DNA of 64,000 bases from Phoebastria nigripes. Lineage: Eukaryota > Chordata > Aves > Procellariiformes > Diomedeidae. Shown here in pieces: positions 49,619 to 59,100 of this stretch. The position numbers and the translations under genes were made by a program. Position 1 is the first letter of the stretch, and the number at the start of each line of letters is the position of its first letter. The stretch is from positions 1,496,857-1,560,856 of the forward strand of contig JAYKAV010002109.1 of assembly GCA_035582835.1 (NCBI GenBank). The letters are read 5' to 3'. A model generated the notes under the pieces. That model had not been told where the DNA came from, did not search any database, and was given only the letters and a program-made list of their open reading frames with translations.

Positions 49619-52600
49619 GTTGGTAGCGGCGGGGCCGCCCGGAGGGGACCCCCGGGGCGGCGGCGGGGCGAGGGCCGCCCCCCCACCACCCCCCCACTCC
49701 CCGGCAGCCGCCCGAGCCGCCCCCTCCCGTTTCTCTTCCCCGCAGAAAAGCGGCCCAAGGCCGGTGCCGAGAACCGGGAGGCGGGGGCCGGGGTGCAGGT
49801 GGAGCTGCAGGGCTCCGAGCTCTGGAGGAGGTTTCATGAGATCGGCACCGAGATGATCATCACCAAGGCCGGCAGGTACCGGCGGCACCGCCGCGCCGCT
49901 GCCCCCCCCCGCCCCGCTCCTCTTTTGCCTCCTCGGTTGTTTTTTCCTTTGTCTCTTTTTCGTTGTGTTTTCTTTTTTTCTTTTTTTCTTTTTTTTTTTT
50001 TTTTTTTTGACTTGGGGTGTTTTTCTCTGTTTGCGTTTTTTCGCTATTTTCGTTGAGTTTGAAAAGAACTTTTTTTTTCCCCATGCCCGTTTAGTTTTTT
50101 TCAACCCGTTTTCGCCGTTTAACCGGCAGCTCTTGCTCAGGACCTTCCCCTCTGCCCGCAGGAGGATGTTCCCGTCGGTCAGGGTGAAGGTGAAGGGGCT
50201 GGAGCCGCTGAAGCAGTACTACATCGCCATCGACGTCGTCCCGGTGGACTCCAAAAGATACAGGTACGGGGNGGGNGGGGGGGGGGGGACACCGGCGGGG
50301 CGGCCACCCACACCCCCGCACGCCCCCGCACCCCCGCGGGATCGCTCTTGCCAGGCTGAGTGTTTGCAAGCTGCCGTCTGATCGGCCCATCTGCATTTAG
50401 TGCGCGTATGTGAAATAGGGGTTGCACAGGCGTGCGGCGGAGGGGGACCGCGGGGCTCGCATGCACGTATAGAGTCTATAGGTGTGCGTGGGCGGGCAGG
50501 TCGGGGAAGGGCTCTGCGCCGCCTGACCGCGGCCCGGGCCGGGCCAGGTACGTCTATCACAGCTCGCAGTGGATGGTGGCGGGGAACACGGACCACTCCT
50601 GCATCACCCCGCGGCTCTACATCCACCCCGACTCCCCCTGCTCGGGGGAGACCTGGATGAGGCAAATCATCAGCTTCGACCGGGTGAAGCTCACCAACAA
50701 CGAGATGGACGACAAGGGGCACGTAGGTGTGGGGCAGCCCCGCCGGGGAGGGCCGGGGGGGGGGGCGGACAGAGCATCACCCCGGGGGGCAGCGCCGACA
50801 GTGCGGCGGGCCGGTCCCTTTTGCCCCGGGGCTGAGGGCTGCGTCCCACCCGTGTCTTGCACCGGGTTTTCTTCCTGCCCTTCTCCCTCTCGGGGGGGCT
50901 CAGCCTGCCTCTCCCCCCGCACAGATCATCCTCCAGTCCATGCACAAGTACAAGCCCCGCGTCCACGTTATCGCCCAGGACTCTCGCTTCGACCTAGCGC
51001 AGATCCAGTCGCTGCCGGCCGAGGGGGTGCAGACCTTCTCCTTCCAGGAGACCGAGTTCACCACCGTCACGGCCTACCAAAACCAGCAGGTACCGAGCGC
51101 CGGGGGGATGGCGAGCCCCGACGGTACTGGGGGCCGGGGGGATGGCGAGCCCCGACGGCCGCGGCGGCCGGTCCCGACCCGCCCCGCGCCCCAACTCCCC
51201 CTCTCGCTCCCACCCCCCAGATCACCAAGCTGAAGATCGACAGGAATCCCTTCGCCAAAGGTTTTCGGGATCCCGGGAGGAACAGGTAAGGGCCGGGGCC
51301 GCCCCGCCGCCCGCCCCGCCGCGCCCGCCGGCCCCGCCGCGGCGCTCAGCCCGGTCTCGCCCCGCAGGGGGGTCCTGGACGGGCTCCTGGAGACCTACCC
51401 GTGGCGGCCCCCCCTCGCCCTGGACTTCAAGGCTTTCGGCGCAGACAGCCAGGGTAAGTCCCGTTTGTTGCCTCTTCCCTACCCCGCTGCGGCCGCGCCC
51501 CCGCCTCTCCCCGCGGCCTCGGGGCTGCGCCGCCCGGAGGTCTCCGCGGGGGCGCGTCGGGGGTCTTAAACCATTAAGAGAATGAGGTGGGTCCAGAAAG
51601 CGAACCGGCGGCCAACGTAACGTTTTGGGAAGCCAATTCCACGCGTTTTCGGCAAAAACTCCTGTTAAAACCGATTAGAGGAGCAGAGCGCTGGCCCCGG
51701 GAAGAGAAGGGTAACGGCGCGGTCTGCCTTCATCACCTGGCAGAAATCAGATTTAGATGCGCAGAAAAAACCATCTGGGTATGAGGGAGGCTAATTTAGA
51801 GTCGGGTTGTTACGGCTTTGATCTTGTTACACTAATTATTTCCAACCCGTTTGAGAATATTAGCTACAAACGTGATAATAACGACGGCCGGCGTTCTCTG
51901 TAGCCTGCCTCTTCTGTGCGAACAAATGCATTACTCAACAGAAAATAAAATTATCTCTTATTTGGAACGTAGCAGTCCCACGGTCCGTTAACTCCGCAGA
52001 AATGCAGGGAAGAGGGAAAAGTTTTTCAGGGAAAACGATCTCCCTCCGGCTGACAAGCGCACCTGGGTCCCTTACAGCCCTTTTCCAGAAAAACGGCTTT
52101 TGGAAGAATTATTTGAAAACTGATTATTCATAGCGCCGAAGGAAAAAAACCTAACAGATAATTTGCACGCTGGAGTGCTCCAGTTTGGGTTTAAAGTCGC
52201 CAGTTTAACTCTCATTTATGTTAGGAACTCTTCAAAATATTGGGGCACGCCAAATCATTCCTGTCTCTGCAGGGAAACACTGCAAAAATCACAGCAAAAA
52301 TTCATGCTGTACAGGCGTAGAAATGTGGAGACATAAAAAATCAGACTCGGGAGAAATTAAGAGGTTTACCGGTTTGTAAAGAGAACTAGATTTTTTTTTA
52401 TTATTTTTTTAAAAAGACCTTATGCAAAAAGTCCCTTCTGAACCCGTCTTGCAGGCTGTGATGTGGTACCGAGGAGAGGAGCTGGTGCATGGGCTGCGAT
52501 GGGGAATGAGAGAACAGCAATTGCAATGATTATTGTACAGATGCTAAAATATTAGGGCTTCCTGGGATTTTTTTGCCTGGTATTTTGCTACGTAACCGGT

Positions 52601-54957
52601 ATTTTTCTTCAGGGTTAATTTCCTGGACTGAAGTAAATATAACAAAATCTCCATTTTCACTACTAATAATACTGTATTTCTGAAGGAAAGCTGAAAAATA
52701 GAACTACTGAAGCCCTAAAACCAGAAGGTAAATTAAAAGAAAGCATGAACAATATGCTGAAGAAAGAATTGGCCATAAACTTGGGATTTTTAAGCCTAAT
52801 AGAAATGGCAGAAAGAATCTGCTCTCTGAGCTGCTCTTTCCTCCCTGCTGTGATCCCCGTTCCCAAACTTGTCCTGGAAGTCGTGTGCTATTATTGCTTA
52901 GGATACCTTGAAGCGAATACTAACACTCGTTTGCTCCGCTACAGCCACCGGCATAGGGATTCATTCGCTGCCTCGCACTCACAGATATCAGCTCAATCTC
53001 ATCGTTTTACACGACCAAAAGTCCCTGAGTCCTGGGAGGACGTCAGGACGTGTACGTCAGGAGAGGACCGGATCCCTGCCCTGTGTCCTCTCCTGCTGAT
53101 GTCAGTACTGAAACAGCCGCTGACATCAGCGGGGAAGGGCGAGACGTTCAAGCCGTAAAACATTCCCGGATTATTGCGAATAGGTGCCGCCTGCGCGTTA
53201 CCCAACCTGTGAGATANTCTGTTTGCCGGGAGTTTTGCAAAATGAATTTGCACCATGTCCAAAATCTTTGTGGTTTTTTAGGTTTGATACACTAGCAGGT
53301 ATGGCTTGGTTATACGGTTGATTCTGTGTTGCTGATTGCATGTAAAGTCTGACCAGATNGCATCCAGACAGTACATCACTTGGAATTAAATGTAAATAGA
53401 GAAAAACATAGAGCAAAAATGGATTCACATTCCCTTCCTTCCTTTTCCAGTGACTTTGGTAAGAAATGAAAATAAGGTGGGGGGGGGGAACCTCTAGAAG
53501 AATGTGGTAATGAATGTGCAGCAGAGACATACGGCTCTTAAATGGCATTAGATGAAACCAGCATCTGTTTAGCACCAGGGACGGCCGCTCCAGAGCACCG
53601 TTCCCACGCCAGAGCAGCCGCTGCCTCTCAGTTTTTGCTCTTGATGTTGCTCCGGAGGAGCGGCGAGCCGGTGCTGAACAGTGATGTTATAGTCCAGTGG
53701 CCTCGGCAGCGCTCACACGTGTGAAGCGAGCCGGTGTCGCTTTTCTACCAAATTATGAAAGTGTTCATTGATTCATTTCAGAAAGGAGAATGTTAAAATG
53801 ACACGTGCATTTAAAGTTTCTGGAGACACCTATAGTATTCAAGTATATGTTTCAAATTGCATGGGAAGCCAAGTAAAATTAGTCGATTCCTGTGAGCAGG
53901 AAGGTACAAAAAAAATTCTCCATCAGGCTGAATACATTTTTTTGTTCTTATATACAAGGGGAAAAAGCTGCCTGCAATTTGCACGAAAAATAGGGAACCT
54001 AAAATAGCAATGGTGTATGTATAACAGGACAAGGTTATCGGCCGTATAGCGAGGCACAGACCCGGCAGGTACCTGTATGTGTAGAGCTGAACTTCATAGT
54101 TGTCCCGGTCAAATGAATGGGATTAGACATGTGTGAGTACTGTTCTTAGACAAGCGCCAAGTAACAACAACAAATAATTTGTGGACAGATCTTCCCATTT
54201 TCCAGGAGCTGATTTTTGGAGCGGGTTTGTGCTTGGACGGACACCGGCGGCAGGGAGATGCGGAGCTGGAGCAGGAGTCCCCCAAGGGTTCCTTGGCTGT
54301 GAACATGAGCTAGCCCAGCCTGGATGATTTCTGTTTTTGTTTTCAGGTGGGAGCTCCAGTTCTTCACCAGTGACTTCCAGTGGCGGGACGCCCTCTCCTC
54401 TCAACCCCTTGCTCTCGCCATCGTGCTCACCGCCTACGTTTCACTTGTCAGCGAGCAACATTGGCGTGTCGTGCCCCGAGACCTACCTACACAACCTCAA
54501 CGTGCCCCTCTACTACAAGATTTGTCCTACGAGCTTCTTAAGACAACAGTCTCTCATCTTTCCAAGCCATGAAAAACTGGGAGGCACCAACCCGCATCTT
54601 TTACCCCACTTCATGGTGGAGACGCCAAAACTATCTTCCCTCGGCATAACCAATCTGAAAAATGCGAAAGCTGAAGACTTAAACGGGCAATGTCTACAAG
54701 GACCCAATTCTGCTAGTCAAATGCTGTACGGATTACATGCATCTGGAAACATTTTCCCATCAAGTCCCATTGCTCGGGAAGCACTTAATTGTTCTTTACA
54801 TCCTCCATATGGCTTGTATGGTTATAACTTCTCTGTGCCATCCAGACTGATGAATGCAGCAAGCCATTTCAAAGTGAGTGACAGCATTCCAGCTTCTTTG
54901 AGAGATGGCAGATGTAATCACTCTAACTGGCACCCGACGATTAACCATTGCCTTTAG
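49483..54957 (+). CDS. TBX22: T-box transcription factor TBX22, eight coding exons, complete
   Basis: TBX22 is a nuclear DNA-binding repressor of the TBX15/18/22 group, needed in palate, tongue and craniofacial mesenchyme; loss in humans gives X-linked cleft palate with ankyloglossia. Joined exons 49483-49618, 49746-49875, 50162-50263, 50548-50722, 50925-51089, 51221-51285, 51368-51453 and 54347-54957 total 1470 bases, 489 residues plus TAG; human is 520. The start [18 protein letters not shown] matches the family, with an eh1-like Groucho-binding motif (FSVEALVG, 10-17) and basic KRK (21-23). The T-box spans about 64-260, with [18 protein letters not shown] (72-89), [16 protein letters not shown] (124-139), TAYQNQQ (230-236) and NPFAKGFRD (245-253). 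Gly88, Thr230 and Asn234 correspond to human positions hit in cleft palate and are intact. The C-terminal 200 residues carry [15 protein letters not shown] and end INHCL. The N-terminal linker is about 30 residues shorter than human. TBX15 and TBX18 are excluded by the N-terminus and tail. Confidence 0.97.
49746..49875 (+). CDS. TBX22: TBX22 coding exon 2, T-box start
   Basis: Acceptor TTCTCTTCCCCGCAG, donor AG|GTACCG. Encodes residues 46-89 (last codon split): the end of the linker and the T-box entry, [18 protein letters not shown] and IITKAGR. Confidence 0.95.
49876..50161 (+). repeat. Intron 2 with long T-rich tract
   Basis: The 286-bp intron is dominated by T and C from about 49920 to 50100, including 20 consecutive T at 49989-50008. 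On the minus strand this reads as a lysine-rich open frame that is not a gene. The long pyrimidine tract could strengthen acceptor recognition. Confidence 0.85.
50162..50263 (+). CDS. TBX22: TBX22 coding exon 3
   Basis: Acceptor CTGCCCGCAG, donor AG|GTACGG. Encodes residues 90-123: [20 protein letters not shown], then the [14 protein letters not shown] segment, a core T-box block. The donor is immediately followed by a G run. Confidence 0.96.
50268..50288. repeat. G run beside exon 3 donor
   Basis: Up to 21 bases of G with two unresolved bases (50272 and 50276), starting only five bases into intron 3. It can form a G-quadruplex, and G runs near donors are known to act as intronic splicing enhancers. 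The Ns suggest a sequencing problem. Confidence 0.85.
50548..50722 (+). CDS. TBX22: TBX22 coding exon 4
   Basis: Acceptor CCGGGCCAG, donor CAC|GTAGGT. Encodes residues 124-181, the most conserved DNA-binding part: [35 protein letters not shown] and [12 protein letters not shown]. Confidence 0.97.
50925..51089 (+). CDS. TBX22: TBX22 coding exon 5
   Basis: Acceptor CCCCGCACAG, donor CAG|GTACCG, phase 0 at both ends. Encodes residues 182-236: [17 protein letters not shown] to [14 protein letters not shown], the dimer and DNA-contact region of the T-box. Confidence 0.97.
51090..51157. repeat. 34-bp tandem duplication starting at the exon 5 donor
   Basis: Copy one (51090-51123) and copy two (51124-51157) differ at only about three bases, all within the first ten. 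Copy one starts exactly at the intron GT (GTACCG); copy two starts GTACTG. Together they make up half of this 131-bp intron. Confidence 0.9.
51221..51285 (+). CDS. TBX22: TBX22 coding exon 6
   Basis: Acceptor CACCCCCCAG, donor AG|GTAAGG. Encodes residues 237-258: [19 protein letters not shown] and RNR, the C-terminal DNA-contact helix of the T-box. Confidence 0.97.
51368..51453 (+). CDS. TBX22: TBX22 coding exon 7
   Basis: Acceptor CTCGCCCCGCAG, donor GG|GTAAGT (perfect downstream consensus). Encodes residues 259-286 and one base: [20 protein letters not shown], then KAFGADSQ, the group-specific block after the T-box. Confidence 0.97.
51454..54346 (+). other. TBX22: TBX22 intron 7 (2.9 kb)
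   Basis: Composition changes from CpG island to AT-rich within the first 300 bases. Between 51780 and 52700 it is AT-rich with no repeat recognised. It contains a perfect inverted repeat at 53095-53130 and an open frame at 52745-53158 without recognisable content. Confidence 0.9.
53036..53135. promoter_or_regulatory. Paired CRE half-sites and 11-bp perfect inverted repeat
   Basis: ACGTCAGGA occurs twice, at 53040-53048 and 53054-53062, each containing a CRE-type half-site. Thirty-two bases on, GCTGATGTCAG (53095-53105) and CTGACATCAGC (53120-53130) are perfect reverse complements with a 14-base spacer. The cluster inside intron 7 could be a binding platform or hairpin. Function is inference. 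Confidence 0.4.
54347..54957 (+). CDS. TBX22: TBX22 coding exon 8, C-terminal region and stop
   Basis: Acceptor TTTTTGTTTTCAG. Encodes residues 287-489 and TAG at 54955-54957. Family blocks seen in order: [81 protein letters not shown] and [14 protein letters not shown]. This region lacks a folded domain and is rich in Ser, Pro and Asn. Confidence 0.97.
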
Positions 54958-55339
54958 TGGAATTATATAATATTTCTAAGCATTGATATGTAAAGCAAGC
55001 CTTTCCTTCCTTCATACCCAAGGGCTTGCTAGTTATTGACTATGAAATACTGCATGGTACAGGAGCGGTATGTCTAGGCATTTAACTTTTTTTGTGGGCA
55101 AACCTGTCGTGTTGTTGGGAGGGTGGAGGATCTGGGAGCGCGGAGGGTCTGAGGTGACCCACAGCAAGGTGCTACCTTTTGGTGATATTTATGTCATGGT
55201 TGTAGGTTAAGAGCAAACTGTACAGTCACCTTTTTAATATTTGCACTCTGAAGCGGGAACGTAGACGTATACATTTCTACAAATATGTTTTCCTGAAACT
55301 CTCTATCTAGCTTGCCTTTAGTTAGCTCAAAGCCCTAGT

Positions 55340-55490
55340 GAGCTTCTGCTCACCCTACTTGAGTTTTTCCACTAATTTCAAAGGGACTATCTGAGACCTT
55401 GAGTCAGCAAAGGAGCCGTATTTAGCCAAGTGCTCGAGCATGTTCTCAAGTTCCCTTGGCTTTAATGGGTCCTAATTAATGACATGGAAG
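55340..55490. repeat. Relic of old amniote repeat in 3' UTR region
   Basis: Words such as ATTTCAAAGGGACTATCTGA, CCAAGTGCTCGAGCATGTTC and GGCTTTAATGGG resemble decayed copies of the repeat family with TTCAATGGGACTA and GCATGTGCTTAAG. Boundaries are vague. Confidence 0.35.
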
Positions 55491-56125
55491 TGCCTTGTTG
55501 CTCCAGGACCCAGGTGACTTAGTTATCAGAGTGGGGATGTAAATTCAAGTATCTGCTGCCGAGGTAAAGAAAGCCGGGATAAAAGACGGATGCGTTCCTA
55601 CCTTGTGGGGATGAGACAGTGGAGCCTGATGCAGGGGTGCCCCAAGAGCCCTCCTCTCCATGCTCCTGCTTCTGGAGGTCTCCAGGAGGTGGTAGTGCGG
55701 AGCGGCACCAGCACTGACGGCGTGGTGAGACGGAACAGGGGAGGGGGGGGTCACACATCTCCCCCACGGCGGCCAGATCCACGCTGGGGGACCTGGGAGA
55801 AACATCTCGGAGAGCTGTGTGGGATGAAACACCCCCGGGAGCCCTGCAGGACATTCCTCCTACCCAGCACTTTCAGCCCCAGGGGACACAGAAGATCCAC
55901 CTGGGATCGCATCCGCCAGCCTGTGCCCGAGGGACGGGGCAGGGATGCTCCTGGCTCGGTCCCGTGGAGAACGCAGATCCNTTCCGGAGAGTTACAACTC
56001 TACGGGCCCTGAAACATGAGATTTTCAATTCCTTCCAAAAGTCCTGTTTGTTTTATTATAACCTGTGGATATTCTTGTTATTCCTGTAAATAATCTCGAG
56101 CTCCCAAGGGCACAATATGACTCGC

Positions 56126-56131
56126 AATAAA
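56126..56131 (+). terminator. TBX22: Candidate poly(A) signal of TBX22
   Basis: AATAAA, followed within 40 bases by T-rich sequence (ATTTTATTCTTTATTTG), which fits a cleavage and polyadenylation region. Confidence 0.45.
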
Positions 56132-56150
56132 TTGGGGCACAGATTTTATT

Positions 56151-59100
56151 CTTTATTTGATCAATGCTCAGTCCCTACCTGAAGCCAATTTTATTATTTG
56201 ATATATTACAGAGATTTGAAAATAATGCTTGACTGGGAGCAGCCACATTTTGGGATTAAGATAAGAGAATTCTGTATTTACAGACATAACACAGCACTAT
56301 ATAGGGATTAAGCGCAGGTTTAAGAATCAAAATTGGTATCAGAATTTTGGTTTTATTTTCATCCGTAACAGACAACAGATTAAGAACAGAACAAGCAACA
56401 TCAAAAGCTGTTAAAATAACAAAAAGTCACACTTCTACTTTCATGAGACTTTGCTAAAAATCGGCCAACACTGGTTTCCCTAATTTATCTGCTTTGAGTG
56501 TTCACAGAGCACCCAGTGACACCAGTATGAAACGGTGGGCCGTGCTTNCCGTGCTAAACGGTCTGTACAACTGTAAAAATGAACAAACCTGCTTTCTCGT
56601 GCTGTTTCTTAGCANTTTATCTCACTATTTTTATTAAAAAAAAAAAAGAAACTTTTTTCCATTCGGGAGTCCTTATTTCCAAGCCATCACCCGTCACCAG
56701 TGGTGGCCGAGTTCCCACCGGCGAGTCCACTGCAGGCGCTGGGACGGGCTCTGCANAGCGGGGCAGATCTCTGCTCCCCGGGACGAATCCCGTGGGCTGA
56801 GTGACCGAGTACCGGCCCCCCCGTGTGGTTATACTTTTGGGGAGCTGGAAGGCTCTTCCAGATCAGTCATGGATTTGTGGGTGGATGCAACGGNTAACTT
56901 CCCATTTTCCAAATATTTGCAGCTGCGTAAGATATTCCAGAGTGGCTGGCCATGAGCTGGTGATCCAACAGGTCAGTGTCTGTCTAGTTAAAAACATGAC
57001 TGCTAATGAGGAGAACAGATATTTTCAGTACAGACAATTTTACAGCGATAGATATTTAAATTTGGGTCAGATAAATTCCCCCCACTACAGCTGAGCAAAC
57101 ACTCTCTTTGAGGGGACCCACCTCATTCCTACCCAGGGCATGTTTGCAACCGGGCAGGGGGCTTCCCAGAGCTGCTGGTTTATTCTGTGCCTTTTGGTAT
57201 GAAACTACAAACCCAGCGTTGGGGTGATACGCTCCAACAGCGATTGCTCAGCTAATTCCAGTGGAATTGGGTTGGGTTTCGATGCGCCTGGTCCTGTAGG
57301 AGCCCCTTTCTTGCCACCCTCCCATATCACAGTCCAGAGCCTGGTCCCTGCAAGGGATGCGCAATACCGGCACCCGTGTCCCTTGGGTGCACCCGAGCTC
57401 CGGGGAGGATGCGGTGCTCATCAGCGTGGGTGAGGCAGACGTATAAATACCCACCAGCTCCGTATGAGAGGTCAGCACAGCATGAGAGACGCTGTCAGAT
57501 CTGGGTTCTCTGAGGTTACTTCCTATTTCCTTTGCCTTTATCTCCTGATTTATCCTTTCAAATATCACTGTAACAAATAAAAAAGATGTTGGTGGTTCTT
57601 TACGAAACAAATCAGTATTTTCAGGCAGTCAGGTCTCTGTCCTGATGCCCACGTTGTCACCTCGGACCCGGCCAAGGCTCCCTGACCATGCCAGCATGGG
57701 ATTATTTTCCATACCCACAATGGCAATTCAGCTGAATCGCTCACACTATAACATAGATGGTTCTGCTTATATGAGAAAAATTGTGCCTGAAATAGTGGAT
57801 AACCTGCACGCTACTTTCTAGGGGTGCTTTGTAAAACGGCTGCTGGTGAGAGGTGCGCGGCAGAACTCGAGAGGGTAAGTCAGTATAAGAAATCATTAGT
57901 CGTTAAATGTGAAACTGGGGGAATCAAGGTCAATATTTCAAGCAGGACCACGCGCCTGTAAATACAAATACATTACACGCCGCTTTGTACTTCCCCCCGT
58001 TAACATTATTTGGAAACCTGCGGCAATTGGAAGAGTTCACAGTCCTTTAGACTTAGTGGTGAATACAAATACAAACCTGGTATTATTGTGCTATTTTTAC
58101 ATGGGAACAGGGAGAAATAATCAAAATTTTTTTTGAAGATTAAACTTGCTGAACAATCTTAGCTATTAGTCATTTGACCTTTCCCAAGAGGAGTTTGGAG
58201 TTACTCGGGAATATCTGATCACATTTATAGCACTCGGCAAATAAAACTGGTCCTACCAAGGGCACCGCGTTCGTACTCTGCACTGGGACATGGGATGGGC
58301 TCGCTGCTCAGGCACCGGGAGGTTGATTTAAAAACCAAGGAGACAAAAAAACCCAGCGATAACATTTTTAATCAAAGTGCAGTGTACTATCCAGTTTCAC
58401 CCAAATTTAATACATCTATTGGAGAAGGCAAACGTGTAGAGGGAGCGTCGGCTGTAGCTTTTTCTGATCGAAGTGCCTTGGTTTACATTTGATCTTCTGA
58501 GGTTTGGTCTGTAATTAGATGATAATTTGTATCACAATTATGCAAAACAAACGAGGATTGGGTAGCAAGATAGACCAGAACAAACAAGCACCCAGAACAT
58601 TTGAAATGCATCCAGTATTAAAACGATGTCCATGTGTGGCTGGGGCCAGGGGNGACATGCTGTTCCAATAAAGCTGCAGAAAGGGAAAAGGCCGGTATCG
58701 GTTCCTACAAAAGTTTCAAATGCTCATGTTTACAAATTTGTATTGCACATTAATATGTAAACACACACTATTGGAAACAGATGACTCCGCAGTATTTACA
58801 TGTTCCTTCTTCTTAGTTTTGTGTGGCTGCTTGTCTCCCAGAATACACAAAATATGCAGTGACTCTCTTAAAACATGGCTCAGAAAGCTAAATAAGAGGT
58901 CCAGCATCTAAAGGCATAATTTTAAAATCACCGGCGCGGAGGCAGCTCTCTGGCCCTNGCTGTATTTTGGGTACCGGGTGCAGGGGGATGCGTCCCCCGA
59001 CTCCTCCCGGGGCTGTGCTACGAGCGCTCCATGGCTGGGGCCGCGCTTTGCAGCNCCGCGAGTGATGCCTCATTCCATGGCGTTTACACACTGAATGTAT

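Larger units (their letters stand above)
48400..51560. promoter_or_regulatory. CpG island over TBX22 promoter side and exons 1-7
   Basis: About 3 kb of very GC-rich, CpG-dense DNA spans the gap, the start codon and the first seven coding exons with their short introns. Such islands cover the starts of many developmental regulators and are often marked by Polycomb in non-expressing cells (general knowledge). A transcription start cannot be placed: no TATA-box is evident and 465 bases are missing. Confidence 0.8.
54958..56150 (+). other. TBX22: Probable TBX22 3' UTR
   Basis: The first plausible AATAAA after the stop is at 56126-56131, giving a UTR of about 1.2 kb. It includes a stretch at about 55340-55480 that resembles the same old repeat family as 3255-3420. 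The UTR end is inferred from the signal only. Confidence 0.45.

Noticed and set aside
49490..50104. Lysine-rich minus-strand open frame across TBX22 exons 1-2 and intron 2
   Set aside because: It is the complement of the T-rich intron tract and of real TBX22 exons; composition alone explains it.
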